Source of the DNA: a bacterium
GTDB lineage: Bacteria > Bacillota > Bacilli > Lactobacillales > Streptococcaceae
DNA: 14,741 nt
Assembly (NCBI GenBank): GCA_905221455.1
Contig: CAJNDF010000016.1
Coordinates: forward strand, 1-14,741
Reading direction: 5' to 3'
The translations under genes were made by a program, and so were the position numbers. Below are positions 5,820 through 14,381 of the stretch, one piece after another. Positions within the stretch are counted from its first letter, which is position 1. Each line of letters begins with the position of its first letter. Under the pieces are notes generated by a model. That model was not told where the DNA came from. It ran no database searches and was given only the letters and a program-made list of their open reading frames with translations.

Positions 5820-6461
5820 TCATTTTGTCGTAGTATTTGGCAGTGATGGTATTGATGATGATTCTTCTAAAGTTTTGGGAGTGGCCTTATCCAAATCATC
5901 TAACCCAGATTTCCAAACCTGTACTTGATTGACCAATAACTTACCTGGTAGTTTCGAATAAGACAACTTAACCGTTCTGGTTTCTGTCTGATTGGTCTTT
6001 GATTGGTTGGCATTCTTTAAATCGGATACATAGGTTACATTATAAGAGACCATGGCAATGGCTTGATTCGTAGTCTGATTGACAAAGATATCTGCTTTTT
6101 CAAAATGATAATCCAAAATATAATCCTTATACACTTGGTTCATGGCATCATTTTGACTTGACAATTCTTGAGAATAAGCCGATTCAGTCATATAAGGTTG
6201 AATACGTGTATTATTTTCTCCGAGCTTTTCTTTCGTATAGTACTGCGTCAAAAATTCTTTTACAGTATCCGATGACAAAATGCTGGCTTTATCTTCTGCT
6301 TGTTTATCCTCTACAAGTTTAGCTGCAGCCAATTCGATTTCTTTCCGACTTTGTTTAGCAGTAGAATGTTGACCAGCAGTATATCCCATCATGAGAATAA
6401 AGCTAGTTGCAGCCACTGCTCCAACACTAATTAAGGCTTTAGTTTTGACTTTATTTAACAT
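5820..6461 (-). CDS. TcpC/VirB8-like membrane protein of the mating channel
   Basis: A 213-residue protein with a short positively charged N-terminus and one membrane helix at about residues 9-29 (ISVGAVAATSFILMMGYTAG). An extracellular domain of about 180 residues follows. The outside part looks like a single NTF2-like fold of the TcpC/VirB8 type, with SSDTVKEFLTQYYT near its start and the strand-like RTVKLSYSKLPGKLLVNQVQV near its end. Tn916 Orf13/TcpC carries two such domains; here there is one. The serine/threonine-rich tail is probably disordered. The ATG has AAGG six bases upstream. The gene begins the operon that continues with the LtrC-like primase. A channel-assembly role is inferred from the fold and position. 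Confidence 0.82.
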   Translation of the reverse strand: MLNKVKTKALISVGAVAATSFILMMGYTAGQHSTAKQSRKEIELAAAKLVEDKQAEDKASILSSDTVKEFLTQYYTKEKLGENNTRIQPYMTESAYSQELSSQNDAMNQVYKDYILDYHFEKADIFVNQTTNQAIAMVSYNVTYVSDLKNANQSKTNQTETRTVKLSYSKLPGKLLVNQVQVWKSGLDDLDKATPKTLEESSSIPSLPNTTTK

Positions 6462-6594
6462 CTTAGACCTTCTTTCTATAAAAACTAGGTCAAGAATAAC
6501 AAAAAGAACTTGTAAGTTTTATCACATCACAACGAAAGGTAATTCCTACATTTCAGGCGCAAAATCGTACAATTCAGAGAAAAATATCAAAATT

Positions 6595-6614
6595 AGCTGT
6601 CTTCAGCTTATAAT
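6595..6614 (+). promoter_or_regulatory. Promoter of a probably leaderless small gene, with inverted repeat
   Basis: A perfect TATAAT at 6609-6614 ends only six bases before the ATG at 6621, so transcription should start at or next to the start codon. The repeat AGCTG-TCTT-CAGCT at 6595-6608 abuts the -10, in the position where a repressor or activator could bind. No good -35 is present (ATCAAA at the expected place), which suggests activator dependence or a weak promoter. Confidence 0.5.
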
Positions 6615-6620
6615 ATAAAC

Positions 6621-6818
6621 ATGAACAAATTAAAAGAAGAGAATTTGAGAAGAGCTCTTTCTCATATTGAACGACATAAACAAGCCATAAATACAAGTAA
6701 TAATAGTGAGGATAATGATTTTCATAAATTATTACTCCAATTTAGCTATGATGTATATGAAAGAATCAAGGCTAATAAAAAACCTTATCCGAATTTAGAT
6801 TCAGATAAAGTTTTTTAA
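6621..6818 (+). CDS. Small leaderless protein of unknown function
   Basis: A 65-residue basic protein on the strand opposite to the ICE operons. It is probably helical in residues 2-24 (NKLKEENLRRALSHIERHK) and 34-52 (FHKLLLQFSYDVYERIKAN). I do not recognise a family. No ribosome binding site precedes the ATG; instead a perfect -10 lies six bases upstream, so the mRNA is expected to lack a leader. A terminator overlaps the stop codon, giving a transcript of only about 200 bases. The neighbouring 98-aa gene converges on it and the TcpC-like gene diverges from it. It might regulate the divergent transfer operon, but no DNA-binding motif is certain. An alternative is a non-coding RNA or a decayed gene. 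Confidence 0.5.
   Translation: MNKLKEENLRRALSHIERHKQAINTSNNSEDNDFHKLLLQFSYDVYERIKANKKPYPNLDSDKVF
6777..6816. terminator. Bidirectional terminator between converging genes
   Basis: The arms at 6777-6789 and 6804-6816 pair with one C-A mismatch around a 14-base loop, with six A on one side and six T on the other. It can work on both strands. It overlaps the end of the 65-aa gene on the plus strand and follows the 98-aa gene by 15 bases on the minus strand. Confidence 0.6.
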
Positions 6819-6831
6819 CCATCTAACAAGT

Positions 6832-7128
6832 TTACATTTTTTTCTTATTTATGGAGTTAATGAAACGCCAACTGAATCCTAGAACCAACATCAGATTGAT
6901 GAAAAGGTACACAGCCGTAAAACTAGTTAAACCATGTTGTCTGATATCATCAAAATATAAACTAGGTTCAGTAAAGAACAAATAAATTCCATAGACCTCC
7001 ACGAAAATAAGAAAACTGATAAAACCAATCAGGAAAAGTCCACTGGCAATAAGAAAGAGTCTCCATAAAAGAATGAGAATTCCTCCTACTGCTAAAAAAA
7101 TTACTGGGATAAGGAGTAAATCATTCAT
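6832..7128 (-). CDS. Small integral membrane protein of the ICE
   Basis: A 98-residue membrane protein. The hydrophobic stretches at about residues 3-22 and 24-46 (two closely spaced helices) and about 66-86 suggest three membrane helices, ending in a basic tail, NSINKKKM. I remember similar proteins in streptococcal ICEs (possibly DUF5966) but cannot confirm it. The start is ATG at 7128, because AAAGGAG lies six bases upstream; an ATG at 7149 would add seven charged residues and include that site. It follows the 94-aa gene by 13 bases and is the last gene before the bidirectional terminator. A link to the mating channel is possible, but no motif shows it. Confidence 0.85.
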   Translation of the reverse strand: MNDLLLIPVIFLAVGGILILLWRLFLIASGLFLIGFISFLIFVEVYGIYLFFTEPSLYFDDIRQHGLTSFTAVYLFINLMLVLGFSWRFINSINKKKM

Positions 7129-7134
7129 AACTTT

Positions 7135-7141
7135 CTCCTTT
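7135..7141 (-). promoter_or_regulatory. Ribosome binding site fixing the start of the membrane protein
   Basis: AAAGGAG on the minus strand lies six bases before ATG 7128, which is preferred over the upstream in-frame ATG at 7149. Confidence 0.8.
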
Positions 7142-7426
7142 CTAGTCAATCAACTGACGATAATGGGTGGCAAGAGAGGAATCAAACTCTTCTAATTTTT
7201 GAACCAATTCCAAATAGTCCTCTTTTTCATATTCTTCAAAGTCCACACCTCGATGATTCTGAAGAGCGATTTCCAATTGGCTAGTAAGTTCTCGTTTGGA
7301 AAAGCTGTAATCCCCTGTCACTTCCTCATAATGTTCCTTTAACTCCTTGTAGGCTTGGTATTCTTCAGGTGTTTGAAATCCCTGTACCAAAGCCTCTTCT
7401 AATTGATAATAGGTATCTTCCATCAT
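7142..7426 (-). CDS. Small acidic ICE protein of unknown function (DUF5962-like)
   Basis: A 94-residue, strongly acidic, soluble helical protein, with the tyrosine-rich stretch FQTPEEYQAYKELKEHYEEV and the C-terminal helix LELVQKLEEFDSSLATHYRQL. It resembles small proteins that in my memory sit next to the SNF2 gene in streptococcal ICEs (possibly DUF5962), but I cannot confirm it. ATG at 7426 has GAGGT about seven bases upstream; a second ATG follows at once at 7423. It lies 74 bases after the giant helicase gene and 13 before the membrane protein gene, probably in one transcript. The acidic surface could mimic DNA or bind a basic partner, but that is speculation. Confidence 0.83.
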   Translation of the reverse strand: MMEDTYYQLEEALVQGFQTPEEYQAYKELKEHYEEVTGDYSFSKRELTSQLEIALQNHRGVDFEEYEKEDYLELVQKLEEFDSSLATHYRQLID

Positions 7427-7500
7427 AATCGTTACCTCGTTTCTTTCTATCTTTATTTTACCGCGCTTTTCTTTTCTTGTCCGCTATTTGTATCTATTTT

Positions 7501-10500
7501 TTAATCTAATTCAAAAGAAAGTTGTTCTTGCTTTTCTTTTCCTTTTTCGTGGAATTGTCTTAAGGCCTGATCAATAATATCTAAATCCGTTTCTGTTTCA
7601 ATCAATGGCGCGAGTACATCGTATTCGGCCTTTTTAGTTTGATACTCCTCTTCCTTTGGAAAATTTTTCTCAATTTCTACCTTAGCAGTAGTCCATTTAT
7701 CCTTTAATTCATCCAATAAGTTCTGAGTTTTCACTTGGTCCTCTTTAATGTGATCAATCGTATGCTGAAGCCTTTGAATCGTCCCCAAAGGAGAATACAA
7801 ATCTAAACTGACAGAATACTGATTTTCTCCTACAATCTTAACAGAGAAGGTTTCAGGAAGAGGTTGATTGGTTGAAAGACTAAGCATTTTAATGTCAAAT
7901 CCTCGATAGCTTGCTAGGGTACGAAATTCTTTGCTGTCAGCTTGATTATGACGAATAAGACGGTGTAGGGATTCCCCTGCTTCAGCTCGTTGATCAAAAG
8001 CTTGCTTACCTACCCTCATAGAAAATGCCTGGTCTTTCGATATTTCAGACTGTTGAATATCGCCTTCATACTTGCTTAATCGTTTCTCAAGAATGGGCAT
8101 ATTTTCTTCACAGTAAGAGATTGTATGACGATAGTGATCCTTGCTGCGTTGAAAGGCGCGTCTTTGATTTTCTAATAGAGTTAGATCATTCTCCAATTCC
8201 ATCTTATATTTGAGATAAGGATTACCTGTTGCTAGTGCCTTAAAATCAGAAGCTGTCATGGTCTGCTCATCAATGTCTTCTGCAGCACGAATAGGCTCCT
8301 TAGAAGTCATAATCTGCTTAATATAACGAAGTTTGTTCTCCTGAGTTGCCCATAGATAATTATCAAACGAACCTTTAGTAATGTAGTGGTAAATATCCAC
8401 TTCCTTGTTTTCATTTCCTTGTCGGATAATCCGTCCATTGCGTTGCTGAATGTCACTTGGTCTCCACGGTACATCCAGGTGATGAACTGCTTTCATCTTG
8501 CTCTGAACATTTAAACCTGTTCCTCCTTTTTCAGTTGAGGCAAGGAGAATCCGCACCTCTCCTGCATTGACCTTTCGAGACAAACTATTCTTTTTTTCAT
8601 CACTATTGGCATCATGTACAAAGGCAATTTCCTTACTAGGGATTCCTCTATCAACTAATAAAGCCTTAATCTCAGAATAAACATCAAAGCCATTATCTTT
8701 TTTCTTAGGTGTGCCAATATCTGAAAAAATCATCTGAGTAGCCTTATTTTCCATTCCTTCACGATAAATTCTTTCAACATTATCCACTACCTGAAGCAGT
8801 TTGTGATTGTCTGCTAGACTATAGCTAGAGTCCAATAAACGCATATCAATAGCTAGTTTCCGTGCCTCACCTGTTATCTTTAACATGTTATCCTGACTCG
8901 GATCAACTGTTCCACATTTGACCATATCTGACCTCATAACTAATTCTTCTAAATAGAGTTTCTGGTTTTCAGTTAACTCACTCTCAATAGGGATAATATG
9001 AGCTTCTGGAACAGGTAAATCCAACATATCTTGTGTTTGAATGTCGGCTGTTTCTTTATAAATTTTCATCAACTCAGGTAGATTGACAAACTTTTTAAAT
9101 CGTTTCTTAGGTTGGTACTTATCCCCTGTAGGAGCTAATTCCATAGAGTTTTGAATTTCTCCAAAAGCACCCACCCAAGAGTCAAAATAATCAACCTGAT
9201 AGCGTTTTAAGATATCCGGTTGAATGTAGTTCATCATAGTATACAACTCACTAATAGAATTGGAAACGGGTGTTCCTGTCGCAAAGACAATATTTTTAAA
9301 ATCATGTTCTTCTTGAATCTGTCGAACTTTCATTTCCATATCCACGTTCTTCTTAGAAGTTGTATTGGTAATCCCTGCTACATTTCCAAGTCCAGTAATG
9401 GGACGAATATTTTTAAAGTGATGTGCTTCATCCACAAAGAGAAAATCAATTCCTAAGTTCTCAAAATCAATAAAGCTATCACGATTAAAGCGTTGCAGTT
9501 CTTCCAATTGTTTCTCTAAACCACTAATTGATTGTTCTGCTTCTTTAACGGTATACTTATTTTCAGAATGTGTTTTAATCTCTCGTAGTTCATTGAGTTT
9601 ATCCTCGATATAATTCATCTGTCTTTCCTTACTAACAGGGATTTTTTCAAATTGAGAATCCCCAATGACAATGGCATCGTAATCTCCTGTAATAATGCGT
9701 GACACAAATTGTTTTCTTCTCGCCTTCACAAAATCTTTCTTAGTGGTCACAAAAACCTTTTTAGTAGGGAAAAATTTCATGATTTCTTGGCCAAATTGAG
9801 CAGACAAACTAGAGGGCACTACGTACAAGGGCTTATGAACCATCCCCAACTCCTTTAATTTAAACCCAGCACCAAGCATGGTCAAGGTCTTTCCTGAACC
9901 TACCTCATGAGCTAATAAGGCTCTTTTTTCTTCTACGATTCTTTGAATGGCATTCTCTTGGTGAGGACGAAGACTGATGTTTTGTGCCAAGCCATCAATG
10001 ACTAGATGGCTACCGTCATACTCTCGACTAACCGTTCGATTATAAAGACGATTATAGCTTTCCTCAATGACTTGTTGGACTTCTGGATATCGTGAGACAA
10101 ATTCTTGAAAGAGCTCTTGTAAATGCTGCTCTTTTGCTCTTAGAACAGAGGTTTTTTCCAAATCTGTGATGGTCTTTTTCTTTTCTCCTTCCGTAACAGT
10201 CATAGTAATCGTCGGTTGGTTTGAATTTAGTAAATTCTCAAATATCTTTCTTCCTGTATCATAACGTGACCCACTAACTCCAAGACTACTATCTTTGGCA
10301 CTTGGATAGCGATAAGCAAATGATGTCCTTAAATGAACCTGGCCATCGACAGGATTCACTTCAATGACTTGTTCAACATCAGGCGAAGACAATTCAAATT
10401 CACGATTGGTAAAAGATTCAAAGGCAAATTTACCATAAACGGATTGAGGAATCCAACGTGAACCGATTTTAAACTCAATATCTGCCAGATGAATCCGTGG

Positions 10501-13500
10501 AGGGCGAACTGATTCTAACAAATCTAAAGCATGGGACCAGTCACATTCTTGATTGTTTTCCTCCACTAATAGTTGAACTACTTCTATCTTGTTGAGAATA
10601 TCTCCTGATAAAAACTGGTTCTTAGAAAGATATTTTCTTTCTCCTCTTAAATAGCTTTCTGGATCCATTAAAATCTGGTCACCTAACTCATCCAAAATAG
10701 CAGCTTGGCTATGTTCGGGATAAATTGATACCATATAGTCTAAATCAACCCCTCTACCATCCGATAAACTAGAGTTTAAGGCATCTAAAGCCGTTGAGAC
10801 TCTTGTAATCACTCTCTCCGGCCTAACCAATGCTTTCTCAAAAGCTAAAGATTTTTTATATTTTACTTTCTGATCTTTAGAATCAATGTATTCATCTTCT
10901 AAACTAGCTAGTAAAGAATACTTATCATCACTATCAAATAAGTTCCGATTGACTGAGGCATTCAAGTATCCAAATTGACTTACAAAGCGGTCATAGTCAC
11001 GATTGAGTTTACTAAGTAATACCTGAAAATCTGTCCGACTATAATCTTGATGACGTTGAATTTCAATTAAGGATTGATAGGTCTCTCTCAAATCAACCAT
11101 GCCCTTAATGCGACCAATATCCTTATCCGATAAGGGACTTTCATAAAAGACAGTTTTTTTGAACAGTCCCTTATATTTCCCTCTTTTACTCGCTTCTTCT
11201 GACTTGTAAACATCTAGTGCTTCCTCATCTGTCAAATGAAGTTGCACGAATCGGTCTATTTTATGTTCAGACAAAGAACTGTCCCAAGCTTTAAAATCTC
11301 CCTTCTCATCTACATAATAACTAATTTCGTCTACTTTTGAACTTTTCCGAATGCCATGCGTATCTCGGTAATAAATTTGATTTCCCTCATATCCAAAAGA
11401 ATAGAGCGCTAAGTCCTCACGTATACGACTTGGGATAGAATTATCCACTTCTTCTTTGATAAAAACAGGTGCTTTCAAAGAATTGTCAATTTGTTTAGGT
11501 ACTTCCACATTCTCGAATGCTTTCATTATGTCAGTAGATAATGTTTCTAATCCCCCCTTAACATTGAGAGTTCCTCCATTAAAATTACGTACCTCATATT
11601 CACCCAAAACTTGTGTATTGTATTTCCCATCAAAATAAGGATTAATCCAGACACGCTTATCCTCCTCAAAGGGAATAGAGCCACTAAAGACAAGTTCCTC
11701 TTCATTAAGATTCTTTGCTTGATCCTTTTGAAAGAAGAGGAGATCTGTGGTCACTCGAGTACCTGCAATCTTTTTAAAAGCCGTATCCGGCAAACGAACT
11801 CCCCCTAAAAAATGAGTGTTGGATTTAATCTCTTGTAAGACATTATCTGTCCTCTTATCCATTGTGCCAATAGAAGAGATAATCGAAACTTGTCCTCCAT
11901 CTCTTACTAAATCAAGTGAGTGTTTGACAAAGTAATCATGAATCATATAAGGTTTATCATAGTTTTTATCGGCAATGCGAAAATTTCCAAAAGGAACATT
12001 CGTTAAGACTAAATCAAAACTATTATTTTGATATGGAACTTCTTCAAATCCTCGCACTTCAATATGGACATTTGGATGGAGTTGTTTTGCGATTGCGCCA
12101 GTCACACTGTCTAATTCGACCCCATAGAGTTCTGATTTATCTCGTATACTTCTAGGCATAGCCGCAAAGAAGTTCCCAGTCCCCATAGAAGGATCTAAAA
12201 TCCTTCCTCCTTCAAAACCATCATCCAGTAACTTTTGCCAAATCTGGCGAATAATCATTGGGTCTGTATAATAGGCTGTGAGAGAACTTTGTTTCATAGT
12301 GGAGTATTCTGATTTACTTACTAAACTCTTAAGAGTTAAACGTTCTGTTTCATACTTTGGATTGAGTTCATCGAAAAATTCATTGGCAAGACCGCCCCAG
12401 CCGACATACTTAGCTAGTAGCTCTTGTTCTTTTGGATTCGCTTGTCGTCCCTCTTTTTCTAATCTTTTAACAAGTTCAATTGCGGCGATATTCGTTTCAA
12501 TCTTTTCTCGATTTGTCTTAGGATAAAAGTCCTCTAAATCATCTGGAAAAACAAAATCTAGAACAGGGACATCCGTCTCTTCTATGCCTACAATAAGCGT
12601 TTCTGTTTCCTTATCCTTATCTTTTTCATTTTCTTCTTCCAGATAGGAAAACAAATCTATTTCCTGGCTTTCACTTGGTGATTCAATCTCAATCTCTGAA
12701 TCTTCTTTTTCAAGTTCTACCAGAGACAATACTTGTTCAATCTCTTCCAAACTGTTCAAATATAAAATAGGATTTTCTTCAAATAACTGGTTGGAATCAT
12801 TGAATAGCTCTAGGCGAACTAAGTCATTTAACTGTGCATTTTCAATCGAAACCAACTGAAATACTTGTCCTTTATAACTTACTTGTGAACCGATTGGATA
12901 TTCCCTCAAAGCTTCTTCTACAATTTTATCTACTTTAGATAGGGAATGAACTTCCACATTTTCTTCTACCTGCTCAATATTATCTAAAGGTAAGACCGCT
13001 TCCGCTACTTGCTTAGACTTTTCTCTTATAGCCTTTACTTCGTCAAAATGAGTAATAATCTTCAGCTTTTGTGTCAGTGGAAGTTGTTGGTAGTTTTCTT
13101 CATGATGGACAAGATCCGTAACAGTATCTAAAGTAGCCATCAATTCTGAACCCAAATAGGCTAGAACATCTCCTTCTTTTTCTTCAAAATGAATCTCAAG
13201 AACTTCTTTTTTAAGCTCTTTTGAGTCAACCATTAGAAGAAATTCCTCTATATCTCTACTAACACGGTCAGATAGATTATTCGCAACCCGATAGACATTG
13301 ACTAAATTGACATCCTGATTTTGATGAAATACAAGCTCACTTAATGGTTCTAACTTCTCTTTTTCAGATTGGATATAAAATCGAGTGGAAAGGTTATAGG
13401 TTGCGACTTCTAGCACCAAGTTTTTCTCAAAATTACTTAATTGAGATAATTTACTTAAACCTGCTTGTCCAAAATTTCTTGTGTAACTTTCTAAATCTTG

Positions 13501-13725
13501 GTCATTATTTTCAGAACTAGCCTCTAGGAAAGAAATAATATCTTGATGAAACGAATACACATGAGGTATCTCTTCTATCTTGCCCTCTTCAGCTAAAAAA
13601 CTCTCTACCAAGTCCTGCCATTTCTCATCAAAATGTTGCGCTTGATAACGAAGAAATAGGTCCATTTTCTCCCTATCTTTTGGAATTGTTCCACGAAACA
13701 TAGCCAATAATTGCATTACTTCCAT
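7501..13725 (-). CDS. Giant DarB-like DNA methylase and SNF2 helicase fusion
   Basis: A 2,074-residue cytoplasmic DNA-processing protein. Residues 1-430 hold a helical N-terminal region and an acidic linker. At about 441 is YVGWGGLANEFF, a signature of ICE methylase-helicases. An N6-adenine methyltransferase domain follows, with the SAM-binding motif DPSMGTGNFF (about 510) and NVPFG (about 575) in place of the usual NPPF/Y. A superfamily-2 SNF2 helicase comes next: GSGKT (about 1273), FVDEAHHF (about 1432), ATGTPVSNS (about 1485) and QRNGRIIRQGN (about 1764). Residues 1,830-2,074 are mostly coiled coil. The layout resembles phage P1 DarB, which protects incoming DNA from type I restriction, so an antirestriction role during conjugation is likely but inferred. 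ATG 13725 is chosen because AAAGGAG lies just upstream; an ATG at 13740 has no such site. No frameshift is visible. Confidence 0.93.
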   Translation of the reverse strand: MEVMQLLAMFRGTIPKDREKMDLFLRYQAQHFDEKWQDLVESFLAEEGKIEEIPHVYSFHQDIISFLEASSENNDQDLESYTRNFGQAGLSKLSQLSNFEKNLVLEVATYNLSTRFYIQSEKEKLEPLSELVFHQNQDVNLVNVYRVANNLSDRVSRDIEEFLLMVDSKELKKEVLEIHFEEKEGDVLAYLGSELMATLDTVTDLVHHEENYQQLPLTQKLKIITHFDEVKAIREKSKQVAEAVLPLDNIEQVEENVEVHSLSKVDKIVEEALREYPIGSQVSYKGQVFQLVSIENAQLNDLVRLELFNDSNQLFEENPILYLNSLEEIEQVLSLVELEKEDSEIEIESPSESQEIDLFSYLEEENEKDKDKETETLIVGIEETDVPVLDFVFPDDLEDFYPKTNREKIETNIAAIELVKRLEKEGRQANPKEQELLAKYVGWGGLANEFFDELNPKYETERLTLKSLVSKSEYSTMKQSSLTAYYTDPMIIRQIWQKLLDDGFEGGRILDPSMGTGNFFAAMPRSIRDKSELYGVELDSVTGAIAKQLHPNVHIEVRGFEEVPYQNNSFDLVLTNVPFGNFRIADKNYDKPYMIHDYFVKHSLDLVRDGGQVSIISSIGTMDKRTDNVLQEIKSNTHFLGGVRLPDTAFKKIAGTRVTTDLLFFQKDQAKNLNEEELVFSGSIPFEEDKRVWINPYFDGKYNTQVLGEYEVRNFNGGTLNVKGGLETLSTDIMKAFENVEVPKQIDNSLKAPVFIKEEVDNSIPSRIREDLALYSFGYEGNQIYYRDTHGIRKSSKVDEISYYVDEKGDFKAWDSSLSEHKIDRFVQLHLTDEEALDVYKSEEASKRGKYKGLFKKTVFYESPLSDKDIGRIKGMVDLRETYQSLIEIQRHQDYSRTDFQVLLSKLNRDYDRFVSQFGYLNASVNRNLFDSDDKYSLLASLEDEYIDSKDQKVKYKKSLAFEKALVRPERVITRVSTALDALNSSLSDGRGVDLDYMVSIYPEHSQAAILDELGDQILMDPESYLRGERKYLSKNQFLSGDILNKIEVVQLLVEENNQECDWSHALDLLESVRPPRIHLADIEFKIGSRWIPQSVYGKFAFESFTNREFELSSPDVEQVIEVNPVDGQVHLRTSFAYRYPSAKDSSLGVSGSRYDTGRKIFENLLNSNQPTITMTVTEGEKKKTITDLEKTSVLRAKEQHLQELFQEFVSRYPEVQQVIEESYNRLYNRTVSREYDGSHLVIDGLAQNISLRPHQENAIQRIVEEKRALLAHEVGSGKTLTMLGAGFKLKELGMVHKPLYVVPSSLSAQFGQEIMKFFPTKKVFVTTKKDFVKARRKQFVSRIITGDYDAIVIGDSQFEKIPVSKERQMNYIEDKLNELREIKTHSENKYTVKEAEQSISGLEKQLEELQRFNRDSFIDFENLGIDFLFVDEAHHFKNIRPITGLGNVAGITNTTSKKNVDMEMKVRQIQEEHDFKNIVFATGTPVSNSISELYTMMNYIQPDILKRYQVDYFDSWVGAFGEIQNSMELAPTGDKYQPKKRFKKFVNLPELMKIYKETADIQTQDMLDLPVPEAHIIPIESELTENQKLYLEELVMRSDMVKCGTVDPSQDNMLKITGEARKLAIDMRLLDSSYSLADNHKLLQVVDNVERIYREGMENKATQMIFSDIGTPKKKDNGFDVYSEIKALLVDRGIPSKEIAFVHDANSDEKKNSLSRKVNAGEVRILLASTEKGGTGLNVQSKMKAVHHLDVPWRPSDIQQRNGRIIRQGNENKEVDIYHYITKGSFDNYLWATQENKLRYIKQIMTSKEPIRAAEDIDEQTMTASDFKALATGNPYLKYKMELENDLTLLENQRRAFQRSKDHYRHTISYCEENMPILEKRLSKYEGDIQQSEISKDQAFSMRVGKQAFDQRAEAGESLHRLIRHNQADSKEFRTLASYRGFDIKMLSLSTNQPLPETFSVKIVGENQYSVSLDLYSPLGTIQRLQHTIDHIKEDQVKTQNLLDELKDKWTTAKVEIEKNFPKEEEYQTKKAEYDVLAPLIETETDLDIIDQALRQFHEKGKEKQEQLSFELD

Positions 13726-13730
13726 ACTTG

Positions 13731-13737
13731 CTCCTTT
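13731..13737 (-). promoter_or_regulatory. Ribosome binding site deciding the methylase-helicase start
   Basis: AAAGGAG on the minus strand lies five bases before ATG 13725. The in-frame ATG at 13740 overlaps it and has no site of its own. Confidence 0.8.
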
Positions 13738-13751
13738 CATCTATACGAAAA

Positions 13752-13775
13752 TAGGAGAATCACATGATTCCCCTA
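13752..13775 (-). terminator. Hairpin between the calcium-repeat gene and the giant helicase gene
   Basis: On the minus strand TAGGGGAATCA pairs with TGATTCTCCTA (one G-U pair) around a very short loop, followed by only four T. It contains the stop codon of the calcium-repeat gene and ends 14 bases before the helicase's ribosome binding site. It may be a weak terminator or attenuator, or a 3'-end-protecting hairpin. Confidence 0.5.
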
Positions 13776-14183
13776 CAACTCTATCTCCATTTCAACCTCT
13801 TGAGGACTGGTTTCTAAATCACTAGACAAAAGAGAAACGGCATCTGTTCTCATGTAGTAAGTATATAAGTCTTCTAGGTCTTGTTCGTTTTCAATCCCTG
13901 TTTCAATACTAATAAGAGCCTGTATAAATTCCTTGTAGTGATTCTCCATCATATCTGAAATCTTTTGTTTCATTTCCATAAATACTGAAGACGGTTCAGT
14001 TATACTTGTTTGGTCTATGTCTTGTAAATCCTTTTCTAAGGGGTTGGTTCCTTCCTCTACTTCCACTAAATCTGAACGACCATCACCATCAGAATCTACG
14101 CTAAGAGGATTGGTTCCTAGCGCCAATTCTTGAGCATCAGTCAGTCCATCTTGATCTGAATCACGTTGATAAATGGCTTCCAT
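13773..14183 (-). CDS. Thrombospondin type 3-like calcium-binding repeat protein
   Basis: A 136-residue acidic protein with two consecutive calcium-binding loops of the thrombospondin type 3/EF-hand-like form. DSDQDGLTD is at residues 8-16 followed by QELALGTNP, and DSDGDGRSD is at 30-38 followed by VEVEEGTNP. The aspartates are spaced to chelate calcium. Residues 66-136 form an acidic helical domain. There is no signal peptide, membrane segment or wall-sorting signal, so it appears cytoplasmic, whereas such repeats are usually found outside cells. ATG at 14183 has AGGA five bases upstream. It precedes the methylase-helicase gene by 47 bases, and I remember the same pairing in ICESa2603-type elements. 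The role is unknown. Calcium binding is inferred from the motif and not shown. Confidence 0.88.
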   Translation of the reverse strand: MEAIYQRDSDQDGLTDAQELALGTNPLSVDSDGDGRSDLVEVEEGTNPLEKDLQDIDQTSITEPSSVFMEMKQKISDMMENHYKEFIQALISIETGIENEQDLEDLYTYYMRTDAVSLLSSDLETSPQEVEMEIEL

Positions 14184-14258
14184 ATACTTCCTTCTTTCCT
14201 AGTTAATCTTTTTTTCACTCCAATCCTACCAAATATTCCTTGAAAGAAGTATCACAAC

Positions 14259-14289
14259 AAAAAAGAGAACGAGCCAAAACTACGTTCTC
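14259..14289 (-). terminator. Terminator after the ABC transporter gene
   Basis: On the minus strand GAGAACG pairs perfectly with CGTTCTC around an 11-base loop, followed by six T and then GTTG. A weaker outer pair (ATCACAA at 14251-14257 with TTGTGAT at 14298-14304) extends the structure. It ends the transporter operon and isolates it from the calcium-repeat gene. Confidence 0.85.
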
Positions 14290-14381
14290 AAATAATATTG
14301 TGATTATAAACAAGTAATTCGGATATTCGGAATTTATGATATATATAATCAAAAACTATCTTCTAACTGAATCTCGCCATA

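Noticed and set aside
6391..6618. Plus-strand frame over the start of the TcpC-like gene
   Set aside because: It is antisense to a clear membrane-protein gene, with no ribosome binding site.
9220..9456. Plus-strand frames inside the giant helicase gene (also 8025-8213, 11456-11808, 12278-12526)
   Set aside because: All are antisense shadows of a continuous conserved coding region.
14320..14338. Short direct repeat ATTCGGAT-ATTCGGAA downstream of the ABC gene
   Set aside because: It has only two short copies without context. It could be chance and does not resemble a known attachment or control site.
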